A DNA stretch of 26,556 nt from Lewinellaceae bacterium (GTDB lineage: Bacteria; Bacteroidota; Bacteroidia; Chitinophagales; Saprospiraceae), in the NCBI GenBank assembly GCA_016713985.1, contig JADJOD010000046.1, positions 1 through 26,556 on the forward strand, given 5' to 3'. A program made the position numbers and the translations under genes. Below, piece by piece: positions 15,592-22,547 of this stretch. Under the pieces are notes generated by a model. It did no database searches. It worked only from the letters and a program-made list of their open reading frames with translations, and was not told where the DNA came from. Each line of letters starts with the position of its first letter. Within the stretch, counting starts at the first letter, position 1.

Positions 15592-17376
15592 ATGGATAAT
15601 ACAGAAACAGCCCGCCCCAGACTTTCGCGCGAAAGCTTACGTGAGGCATTAAAAATATTTGAATATATACGTCCTTACCGCTGGCAATTTGCGGCCGGCC
15701 TTTTTCTGCTTTTTTTGGGGAGTTCCGTTTTTCTGGTTTTTCCGAAAATCATCGGACAGATGCTTGATGTTGCCCAGGGCAAAGTCAGCACCAAAATCGA
15801 CTTGCAGCAAATCGGATTTTGGCTGGTCGGAATCCTTGTGTTTCAGGGTGTTGTGTCCTATTTCCGCGTGATGATGTTCGCTCAGGTGAGTGAAAAGGGT
15901 ACGGCAGACATTCGCGTTGCGCTTTACCGGCGGTTGATCTCCCTGCCCACCGTTTTTTTTGAAAAAAGCAGGGTAGGGGAGCTCGTCAGTCGCCTCACGA
16001 ACGACGTGGAAAAACTATACAACACGTTTTATTTTATTCTGGCGGAATTCCTGCGGCAGATCATCATCCTTGTCGGCGGGATCGCGGTATTGCTGTGGAT
16101 GTCGCCCCGGCTGGCGGGTGTGATGCTCGCCACTTTTCCGGTTATCGTCATCGGGGCGATGCTTTTTGGGCGCTGGGTGCGCAAATTGTCGAAAGAACGG
16201 CAAACCAAACTGGCCGAGACCAATACCATTCTTGACGAAACCCTGCAATCCATTCACGCGGTAAAAGCGTTTTCCAACGAACTGTTTGAAAGCCGGCGTT
16301 ATGGTCGCTCCAACGACTCCGTGGTGGAGGTCTCCATGCGGTATGCAAAAGGGCGCGCCATTTTTGCCGTATTTATCATCACGATGTTGTTCGGCGCCTT
16401 GTTTTTTGTGATCGGCTACGGCATGTACATGGTACAACAAGGCCAGATCACGGCCGGCGACTTGATCGCTTTTGTCACCTATACCGCTGTGATCGGCGGA
16501 TCAATCGCCAGTTTGGGTAATTTTTATACCGAACTGGTGGGCGCTGTGGGGGCTACCGAACGGGTCCGGGAGATACTGAAGTCGCCCACGGAGGTGGAAG
16601 AACGTTTGCGCGGCAACGTCAACGCCGGCCGGTTGCGCGGCAATATTTCGTTTGAAAACCTGGAATTTTCCTACCCGACCCGTTCGGATGTGGCCGTTTT
16701 AAAAGGGGTCAGTCTGGACATTCCCGCGGGCAAAAAAGTGGCCCTGGTGGGGCAAAGCGGCGCCGGAAAATCAACGATCATGCAATTGTTGCTGCAATTT
16801 CATTTTCCCAACGAAGGGCGGATATTTGTCGACGGGAAAAATATTTACGACTACGACCTCGAATCCTACCGCTCCAATTTTGCCATTGTGCCGCAGGAAG
16901 TGATCCTGTTCGGCGGTTCTATCCGGGAAAATATCCTTTACGGCAAACCCGGCGCTTCCGAGGAAGAGATCATATCGGCCGCCCGACAGGCCCATGCCTG
17001 GGATTTTATTTCCACTTTCCCGGACAAATTAGAAACCATCGTTGGCGAACGCGGCATCAAACTTTCCGGTGGCCAGCGCCAGCGGATCGCCATCGCACGT
17101 GCCATACTGCGCAACCCTTCTATTCTCCTGCTCGACGAAGCCACCTCGTCACTTGATGCGGAATCGGAAAAAGTGGTGCAGGATGCGCTCAACAACCTGA
17201 TGGAAGGACGTACAAGCATTATTATCGCTCACCGCCTGGCAACCGTGCGCGACGTGGATTGCATCTACGTTTTGGAAGGCGGGCAGATCGTCGAACAAGG
17301 CACACACGAAGAGCTCTCCGAACTTCCCGACGGCGTTTATGGAAGTCTTGCGCGTCTACAGTTTGAACTGGCATGA
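15592..17376 (+). CDS. ABC exporter half-transporter (fused membrane and ATPase domains)
   Basis: A 594-residue type I ABC exporter half-transporter that works as a dimer. The N-terminal 310 residues hold six membrane helices, with the typical RRLISLPTVFFEKSRVGELVSRLTND segment between them. The ATPase domain has Walker A GQSGAGKS (about 387-394), the Q-loop VPQEVILF, signature LSGGQRQR (491-498), Walker B ILLLDE (511-516) and the switch His in IIAHRLATV. The substrate cannot be told; lipid or drug export (MsbA/BmrA-like) is plausible. I chose ATG 15592 (MDNTETARPR) because the 24 residues of the longer frame from 15520 look non-coding. Its stop overlaps the hemH start (ATGA), so the two are translationally coupled. 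Confidence 0.9.
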   Translation: MDNTETARPRLSRESLREALKIFEYIRPYRWQFAAGLFLLFLGSSVFLVFPKIIGQMLDVAQGKVSTKIDLQQIGFWLVGILVFQGVVSYFRVMMFAQVSEKGTADIRVALYRRLISLPTVFFEKSRVGELVSRLTNDVEKLYNTFYFILAEFLRQIIILVGGIAVLLWMSPRLAGVMLATFPVIVIGAMLFGRWVRKLSKERQTKLAETNTILDETLQSIHAVKAFSNELFESRRYGRSNDSVVEVSMRYAKGRAIFAVFIITMLFGALFFVIGYGMYMVQQGQITAGDLIAFVTYTAVIGGSIASLGNFYTELVGAVGATERVREILKSPTEVEERLRGNVNAGRLRGNISFENLEFSYPTRSDVAVLKGVSLDIPAGKKVALVGQSGAGKSTIMQLLLQFHFPNEGRIFVDGKNIYDYDLESYRSNFAIVPQEVILFGGSIRENILYGKPGASEEEIISAARQAHAWDFISTFPDKLETIVGERGIKLSGGQRQRIAIARAILRNPSILLLDEATSSLDAESEKVVQDALNNLMEGRTSIIIAHRLATVRDVDCIYVLEGGQIVEQGTHEELSELPDGVYGSLARLQFELA

Positions 17377-18402
17377 CTCCCGACACACAACTCCCGACTA
17401 AAACAGGTGTCCTGATCGTCAACCTTGGCACTCCCGACGAACCGACACGTGGGGCGGTTTACCGCTATCTCAAGGAATTTTTGCTGGATCCCCGGGTGAT
17501 CGACATTCATCCCCTTGCGCGTAACCTGCTGGTGCGCGGTATTATTGCCCCCTTTCGCTCCGGAAAATCGGCGAAATTGTATCGCGAACTTTGGACAGAA
17601 AACGGATCGCCGTTGAAATATTACGGCGAAAAATTGGTGAAACAAGTGGGGGAATTGCTTGGAAATGAATATGTTGTAAAATTAGCGATGCGTTATCAAA
17701 ACCCATCCATCGAATCGGCTATTTCGGCGCTGATGATGGAGAAAGTGGGCAGCATCAGGGTTTTTACTTTGTTTCCGCAATACGCCGGGGCTACCACGGG
17801 GTCCCGTTCACGAAGAAGTGATGCGTGTTTTGTCGAAACAACAAATTATTCCCGATGTAAACTTTGTGAGTTCGTACGCGACCTGGGAACCGATGATCGC
17901 ACTTTTTGCCGAAAACGCGCGCCGTTACGATCTCTCTGCCTACGATCATTTTTTGTTCAGTTATCACGGCCTTCCGCAGCGGCAATTGAAAAAGGCAGAT
18001 GCATTTAATCATTGTTTGCAACGCGGCGATTGCTGCCAAAACCTGACGCCCGCCAACCGGTTCTGTTATTCTGCGCAGTGTCATGCGACCACCCGCGCGA
18101 TCGCCGGAAAATTGGGTTTATTGCCGGAACAATACACCGTTTGTTTTCAAAGCCGCCTCGGGCGCGACCCCTGGACACAACCTTATACGATTCAGGTGAT
18201 CGAAAATCTCGCCCGGAACGGCGCCAAACGCCTGCTCGTTTTTTGCCCGGCATTTACGGCCGATTGCTTAGAAACCACCATCGAAATCGGGAAGGAATAC
18301 CGGGAAGATTTTCTCCGATGGGGTGGAATACAACTCGACCTGGTGGAAAGCCTCAACGACCGCCCCGCCTGGGCTGCGGCTGTTGCCGGTTTTGTGCGGT
18401 GA
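17373..18402 (+). CDS. hemH: Ferrochelatase (frameshifted by one inserted base)
   Basis: Ferrochelatase inserts ferrous iron into a porphyrin in haem synthesis. The N-terminal frame covers GVLIVNLGTPDEP, NGSPLKYYGEKL and LFPQYAGATTGS, then runs into nonsense residues and stops at 18008. The remainder resumes in another frame with VHEEVMRVLSKQ and contains the catalytic His in FLFSYHGLPQRQ, SAQCHATTRAIA, CFQSRLGRDPWTQPYT and the conserved acidic residue of PAFTADCLETTIEIG. Removing one C from the CCC run at 17803-17805 joins the two as ATTGS-VHEEV and gives 342 residues, the normal family length. It overlaps the ABC gene by four bases (ATGA). The indel is either a sequence error or a recent inactivation. 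Confidence 0.92.
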
Positions 18403-18528
18403 TACAAGCCGGATCCATAGAAGTTTTTGATTTTTCAGGGATTTTGAAAACAACAGGACAGCTCGTGACGTTTTGGGAAGGTCTTTCCAAACTCATCATC
18501 CGGATCACCACAGGCAAAACCTCTAACC

Positions 18529-19188
18529 ATGCTGCAAACTCTTCGCTGCAAACTACTGTTGACTTTTATCATTCAGGGCTTCGTATTGCTAAACCTCCAG
18601 GCCCAAGCGAAAGAAGGCTGGGTGTTTAAAAATGAAAAGGACGGCGTGAAGGTGTATTATAAAAAAACTTCCGACGTTCACGAAATCAAACTGATCACGT
18701 CCCTGAAATCATCCTTATCCGGCATTATTCATTTGTTCAATGAAGTGGATGATTACGGCAAATGGGGATACAAACTTTCGGAAGCCAAACTGCTGAAACG
18801 GGTGAACACCCAGGACTTTTATTACTACTCCAAACTCGATTTTCCCTGGCCGCTGAATGACCGCGATCTTATCCTGCATACCCAACTGGAACAGGATTCA
18901 ATAACACGGCGCGTTACGTCCACCAGCCACGCCAAACCCGAATATCTTCCTGAAAATAAGGATGTTATACGTATAAAACAAACAACTACCCGCTGGACGC
19001 TTATTCCCGGCGCCGGAGGATGGGTATACGTGGAGTACTATATCAACTCCAATCCCGGAGGCAACATCCCCGACTGGCTTGTCAATATGGCCATCGACGT
19101 GGGGCCGCGGGAAACGATCAAAAATATGCGTAAAATATTGAAAGAGCCGAAGTACCAGGCTGCCAAACTTGCGTATATTCGGGAGTGA
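18529..19188 (+). CDS. Secreted START/SRPBCC-fold lipid-binding protein
   Basis: A 219-residue protein with a signal peptide (hydrophobic residues 8-24, cleavage near LQAQA). The mature part follows START-domain order: GWVFKNEKDGVKVYYKK at the start, the KLITSLKSSLSGIIHLFNEVDDYGKW helix, YYYSKLDFPWPLNDRDLILH strand pair, and the C-terminal helix GPRETIKNMRKIL. START proteins bind lipids or other hydrophobic ligands in a cavity; no specific ligand can be deduced. The pattern with DFPWPLNDRD is typical of the bacterial START proteins. It is followed within eight bases by the left heptamer array. Confidence 0.82.
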   Translation: MLQTLRCKLLLTFIIQGFVLLNLQAQAKEGWVFKNEKDGVKVYYKKTSDVHEIKLITSLKSSLSGIIHLFNEVDDYGKWGYKLSEAKLLKRVNTQDFYYYSKLDFPWPLNDRDLILHTQLEQDSITRRVTSTSHAKPEYLPENKDVIRIKQTTTRWTLIPGAGGWVYVEYYINSNPGGNIPDWLVNMAIDVGPRETIKNMRKILKEPKYQAAKLAYIRE

Positions 19189-19195
19189 TGTTGAA

Positions 19196-19237
19196 AGTCG
19201 GAAGTCGTGAGTCGTGAGTCGGAAGTCGGAAGTCGTG
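19196..19237 (+). repeat. Left array of six 7-bp units (AGTCGGA/AGTCGTG)
   Basis: Six heptamers in exact register start at 19196, 19203, 19210, 19217, 19224 and 19231. Each is AGTCGGA or AGTCGTG. The array begins seven bases after the START-gene stop and is in inverted orientation to the array at 19629-19725. Confidence 0.93.
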
Positions 19238-19276
19238 GTTATTACAATTTATATACGCTTCATTAATCCGGTTGTT

Positions 19277-19624
19277 ATGAAATTTCAGAAATTTGAAGAC
19301 ATTATCGCCTGGCAAAAGGCTCAGGACCTTGCGGTTGAATTGTACGACATTTTTCATCAGAGTAAGGATTTTGCGTTTAAAGACCAAATTTTACGGGCGG
19401 TTGTATCTGTCTCAAATAACATCGCTGAAGGATTTGACAGGGGAACTGACGCGCAATTTGCTCATTTTCTTTATGTTGCAATTAGTTCTTCAAGCGAAGT
19501 CCGGTCAATGTTGCATCTGGCAGGAAGATTAGGGTACATTGATCAATCACAAAGAGATAATCTGCTGGAAAAATCTGCTGAAATTTCCCGCATTATAAGA
19601 GGTCTCATCAAATCCCTGAAATAG
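19277..19624 (+). CDS. S23/IVP-type four-helix-bundle protein
   Basis: A 115-residue protein of the 23S-rRNA intervening-sequence (S23) family, also called four helix bundle protein. Diagnostic blocks are FEDIIAWQKAQDLAVELYDI, FAFKDQILRAVVSVSNNIAEGF, and HFLYVAISSSSEVRSMLHLAGRLGYI. The fold is the same as that of Avd, the accessory protein of diversity-generating retroelements, which binds nucleic acid; no reverse transcriptase or template repeat is seen here. The function of stand-alone family members is unknown. ATG 19277 is chosen because upstream codons fall in the heptamer array. The gene is embedded between two inverted heptamer arrays and ends four bases before the right one. Base composition is low in GC compared with flanking genes. 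Confidence 0.88.
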   Translation: MKFQKFEDIIAWQKAQDLAVELYDIFHQSKDFAFKDQILRAVVSVSNNIAEGFDRGTDAQFAHFLYVAISSSSEVRSMLHLAGRLGYIDQSQRDNLLEKSAEISRIIRGLIKSLK

Positions 19625-19628
19625 AAAA

Positions 19629-19725
19629 CGACTCCCAACTCCCGACTCCCAACTACCCGACTCACGACTTCCGACTCACGACTTCCGACTCACGACTTCC
19701 GACTCACGACTTCCGACTCACGACT
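19629..19725 (-). repeat. Right array of fourteen 7-bp units, inverted relative to the left array
   Basis: Read on the minus strand it is AGTCGTG/AGTCGGA alternating nine times (19663-19725, i.e. a 14-bp period), then AGTCGGG/AGTTGGG variants (19629-19662) with one single-base slip at 19655. The CACGACT unit at 19719-19725 is followed by CAT and the ubiD ATG at 19729, so the array forms the whole immediate leader of ubiD. Confidence 0.93.
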
Positions 19726-19728
19726 CAT

Positions 19729-21579
19729 ATGTCCTATCGAAGCCTGAAAGATGCTGTTAATGATCTGGAGCGCAACAACATGTTACTGCGCATCACTGAA
19801 GAGGTGGACCCCGACCTGGAAATGGCGGAAATCCACAGGCAGGTATTTGAAAAACGGGGACCCGCAATCCTGTTCGAACGGGTAAAAGGGAGTCCCTTCC
19901 AGGCGGTAAGTAATATTTATGGCACTTTTAAACAAACGGAATTCCTGTTCCGCCACAACCTGGAACGGGTGAAACGGGTGATCGAACTCAAAAAAGACCC
20001 CGTAAATTTTTTCAAAAAACCGCTTCGGTACCTCGGCGTGCCTTTTACGGCTTTGTCCGCCCTCCCGATGCGCAGTTTACTTCCGGCGCCGGTCGTATAC
20101 GGCACTACCACGATCGACAAAATCCCCCTGATCAAAAGCTGGCCGATGGATGGCGGCGCATTTGTCACCATGCCGCAGGTGTACACCGAAGACCCGGACA
20201 AACCTGGCGTGATGGGGTCTAACCTGGGTATGTATCGCATTCAACTTTCCGGGAATAATTACGCCCTGAATGAAGAAATCGGGCTGCATTACCAGTTGCA
20301 CCGCGGCATCGGCGTGCATCACACCAAATACAACCGGGCCGGCAAGCCTTTTTTGTGCAGCATTTTTGTGGGCGGACCGCCGAGCCATGCTTTTTCCGCC
20401 ATCATGCCGCTGCCGGAAGGATTAAGTGAACTGACTTTTGCCGGCATGCTCGCCGGCCGGCGGTTCCGGTACACGCGTACGTACGACGGACTTTCGGGTC
20501 CGTCAAATCATCGCGCCAGTCACCTGTTGAGCGCCGACGCCGATTTTGTGATCACAGGCGAGATATTGAAGGACGTCAAAAAACCGGAGGGGCCGTTCGG
20601 CGATCACCTCGGTTATTATTCACTCACCCACGATTTCCCGGTGATGCGGGTGCACCGGGTTTATCACCGGAAGGACCCGCTGTGGCACTTTACAGTGGTG
20701 GGGCGTCCGCCGATGGAAGACAGCAGTTTCGGCTGGTTGATCCACGAACTGGTGGCGCCGCTGGCTTCGCAGGAGTTTCCGGGATTGAAGGAACTGCACG
20801 CTGTGGATGCGGCGGGGGTACACCCTTTGCTGCTGGCTATCGGCCACGAGCGATATATGCCGTTCCGGGAGCGGAAACCGGAAGAAATACTCACCATTGC
20901 CAACCGGATACTTGGCTCGGGGCAGACTTCCCTAGCCAAATTCCTGTTCATTGCAGCATCGGACGATGATCCAAACCTGGATACCCACGACATCCCGCAT
21001 TTCTTCCGCCATGTGCTGGAACGGGTGGACTGGGCCCGCGACCTGCATTTTCAGACCCGGACAACCATAGACACCCTGGACTATTCCGGCTCGGGCTGGA
21101 ACGAAGGTTCGAAGGTGGTGATCGCTTGCAGGGGTGAACAACGCAGTACCTTAAAAACGGAGCTGCCGTCCGGCTTTTCCCTGCCCGAAGGTTTTTCCGC
21201 GCCGGAATTTTGCCTGCCTGGTGTACTGGCGATTCAGGCGCCCGCCTACAAAGCGATAATGCCGGCAAGGGAGCAAGCAGAGAACCTGTGCCGCCACCTG
21301 GAAACGATTGATTTACAACATATTGCCCTGATTATTTTGGTCGATGACAGCCGCTTCACGGCCGCGACCCTGAACAACTTTTTGTGGGTGGCATTTACCC
21401 GGGCCAACCCCAGCCACGACACGTATGGCGTGCGTGCATTCACCGAACACAAACATTGGGGATGCTGCGGGCCACTGGTGATTGATGCCCGAAAAAAGCC
21501 GCATCATGCGCCGGAACTCGAAACAGAACCCGCGCTGCAACAACGGGTGGCGGAACTTTTGGACCGTTATAAGTTTTAA
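19729..21579 (+). CDS. ubiD: UbiD-family decarboxylase (menaquinone-type)
   Basis: A 616-residue member of the UbiD family, which use prenylated FMN to remove the carboxylate from aromatic precursors in quinone synthesis. In this phylum the likely pathway is menaquinone. Conserved blocks are SNLGMYRIQL (about 163-172), GLHYQLHRGIGVHH, PPSHAFSAIMPLPEG, and the acidic motif FVITGEILKDVKKPEGPFGDHLGYYS around 273-298 whose Glu residues act in catalysis. The C-terminal region TYGVRAFTEHKHWGCCGPLVIDAR is typical of the long bacterial form. The start abuts the right heptamer array, so no ordinary ribosome binding site or promoter precedes it. It is followed by tRNA-Glu. Confidence 0.9.
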   Translation: MSYRSLKDAVNDLERNNMLLRITEEVDPDLEMAEIHRQVFEKRGPAILFERVKGSPFQAVSNIYGTFKQTEFLFRHNLERVKRVIELKKDPVNFFKKPLRYLGVPFTALSALPMRSLLPAPVVYGTTTIDKIPLIKSWPMDGGAFVTMPQVYTEDPDKPGVMGSNLGMYRIQLSGNNYALNEEIGLHYQLHRGIGVHHTKYNRAGKPFLCSIFVGGPPSHAFSAIMPLPEGLSELTFAGMLAGRRFRYTRTYDGLSGPSNHRASHLLSADADFVITGEILKDVKKPEGPFGDHLGYYSLTHDFPVMRVHRVYHRKDPLWHFTVVGRPPMEDSSFGWLIHELVAPLASQEFPGLKELHAVDAAGVHPLLLAIGHERYMPFRERKPEEILTIANRILGSGQTSLAKFLFIAASDDDPNLDTHDIPHFFRHVLERVDWARDLHFQTRTTIDTLDYSGSGWNEGSKVVIACRGEQRSTLKTELPSGFSLPEGFSAPEFCLPGVLAIQAPAYKAIMPAREQAENLCRHLETIDLQHIALIILVDDSRFTAATLNNFLWVAFTRANPSHDTYGVRAFTEHKHWGCCGPLVIDARKKPHHAPELETEPALQQRVAELLDRYKF

Positions 21580-21628
21580 GGCAAAAGAGCGCGCCAAAGA
21601 TTTTTTTTAGAAAATAATGTCGGGCCGG

Positions 21629-21661
21629 TTTGGTTTTCAAATATCAACCTCGCTATCTTTG
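21629..21661 (+). promoter_or_regulatory. Promoter of tRNA-Glu
   Basis: TTTG at 21629-21632, a 21-base spacer, then TATCTTTG at 21654-21661: an exact match to the Bacteroidota -33/-7 pattern (TTTG N19-21 TAnnTTTG). Transcription would start about ten bases upstream of the tRNA 5' end. Confidence 0.8.
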
Positions 21662-21678
21662 CCCCGCTTTTGAAAGAA

Positions 21679-21750
21679 GGTCCGTTCGTCTAGGGGTTAG
21701 GACACGTCCCTTTCACGGATGAAACACGGGTTCGATTCCCGTACGGACTA
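21679..21750 (+). tRNA. tRNA-Glu (anticodon TTC)
   Basis: A complete cloverleaf: acceptor stem GGTCCGT (21679-21685) pairs with ACGGACT (21743-21749) with one G-U pair at the end; D arm GTCTAGGGGTTAGGAC; anticodon loop CTTTCAC with anticodon TTC; T arm ACGGG-TTCGATT-CCCGT. Discriminator base is A (21750). CCA is not encoded, as expected for the phylum. It has its own promoter and terminator. Confidence 0.96.
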
Positions 21751-21765
21751 CAAAGCATTTTGCGT

Positions 21766-21801
21766 AAACCCTTGTAAGTTAATCACTTACGAGGGTTTTT
21801 T
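21766..21801 (+). terminator. Terminator of tRNA-Glu
   Basis: A stem of about 14 bp with one G-T pair (AAACCCTTGTAAGT with ACTTACGAGGGTTT, 21766-21798) around a five-base loop, followed by T residues to 21801. Confidence 0.88.
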
Positions 21802-21810
21802 GTTGTTTGT

Positions 21811-22161
21811 TCAATGATCGCCGATGCGGGAAAAATCGCCGTCGGCAGATACAAGCGGGAGGTTGAGATGAAAGGCGGTGGCCGCGATGATGGCGTCGGG
21901 CAGTTTCAGGTTGTGTACCCGGCGGATTTCAATGGCTTTTTCGCGGACGGCGGCGTTTATTTCCACCAGTTGGCAGTCATTCAAAAAATCGCGGATGCGC
22001 TCGCTTTCTGCTTCCGTAATGCCGGGATAACCCAACATTTCCATTTCGGTGATGGCCGAAATGTAGATTTCCCGCTGATCCAACAGGTTGGCCAGCACCG
22101 GGTCACCACCCAGAAAGTACAGGGCGATATTGGTATCCAGTAGCAGTTTAGTTCCATTCAT
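21811..22161 (-). CDS. PIN-domain toxin (VapC-type)
   Basis: A 116-residue PIN-domain ribonuclease, the toxin of a type II toxin-antitoxin pair. The acidic active site is present: the Asp in KLLLDTNIALYFL, the Glu of ISAITEMEMLGYP, the Asp in LKLPDAIIAATA, and the Asp in LVSADGDF near the end. The start could be ATG 22161 or the GTG at 22164; ATG is preferred. It overlaps the end of the antitoxin gene by 14 bases, the usual arrangement for coupled translation. VapC toxins cut specific RNAs such as tRNA; the target here is unknown. Confidence 0.87.
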   Translation of the reverse strand: MNGTKLLLDTNIALYFLGGDPVLANLLDQREIYISAITEMEMLGYPGITEAESERIRDFLNDCQLVEINAAVREKAIEIRRVHNLKLPDAIIAATAFHLNLPLVSADGDFSRIGDH

Positions 22162-22312
22162 CACGCATCCGTTTTTGGTATTGGAGCGGGTCTTCCTTCA
22201 ATTTCAGCGCACCGCTGAATTTGGCTGCTTTCAGCAGTTTACCGGCGGGTAAACGGTCGAGGGCTTTTTTGATTTCCTCTGCGGACATCTGACGGGAAAT
22301 GGTGATGGACAT
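22148..22312 (-). CDS. Antitoxin paired with the PIN toxin
   Basis: A 54-residue protein: MSITISRQMSAEEIKKAL at the N-terminus, a basic middle (AGKLLKAAKFSGALKLKED) and the C-terminal YQKRMRDEWN. The layout, a short strand that could dimerise as a DNA-binding element followed by a charged toxin-wrapping tail, and the position directly before a PIN gene identify it as the antitoxin. I recognise no established DNA-binding family with certainty. ATG 22330 (six residues longer) is an alternative start. The operon has its own promoter at 22388-22420 on the same strand, and the antitoxin probably represses it. Confidence 0.75.
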   Translation of the reverse strand: MSITISRQMSAEEIKKALDRLPAGKLLKAAKFSGALKLKEDPLQYQKRMRDEWN

Positions 22313-22387
22313 TATCTTAACGTTTAGCATGACAAGATACGGCAAAATGCTCGCTCCGGCAAACGGGTTCGGTTTGACCGACGTTTT

Positions 22388-22420
22388 CAAATCTAAAGAA
22401 TGGCTTATTTTTTTCCCAAA
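22388..22420 (-). promoter_or_regulatory. Promoter of the toxin-antitoxin operon
   Basis: On the minus strand: TTTG (22420-22417), 21-base spacer, TAGATTTG (22395-22388), an exact -33/-7 match. It lies about 60-75 bases upstream of the antitoxin start. Confidence 0.75.
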
Positions 22421-22453
22421 GGTAATTTCGGAAAAGTTTTGTTCAAAACGACA

Positions 22454-22484
22454 TTGGTGATTATTCCACAAGCACATAGATTTG
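22454..22484 (+). promoter_or_regulatory. Promoter of the uxaBC operon
   Basis: TTG at 22454-22456, a 20-base spacer, then TAGATTTG at 22477-22484. It fits the Bacteroidota consensus and leaves a 5' leader of about 55 bases before the uxaB ATG at 22548. It is divergent from the toxin-antitoxin promoter; about 33 bases separate the two. Confidence 0.72.
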
Positions 22485-22547
22485 GCGACTTATTAAACAT
22501 CAAAGAATACGATGAGGAGCCTGCCAAACTGCGAATCTTGACAGAAC

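Noticed and set aside
19277..19624. An intervening sequence inside a 23S rRNA gene
   Set aside because: S23-family genes were first seen inside 23S rRNA, but no rRNA sequence flanks this copy; its neighbours are protein genes.
19196..19725. Possible CRISPR array or diversity-generating retroelement
   Set aside because: Units are 7 bp with no spacers and no cas genes. The S23 protein shares the Avd fold, but there is no reverse transcriptase, template repeat or variable repeat in the window.
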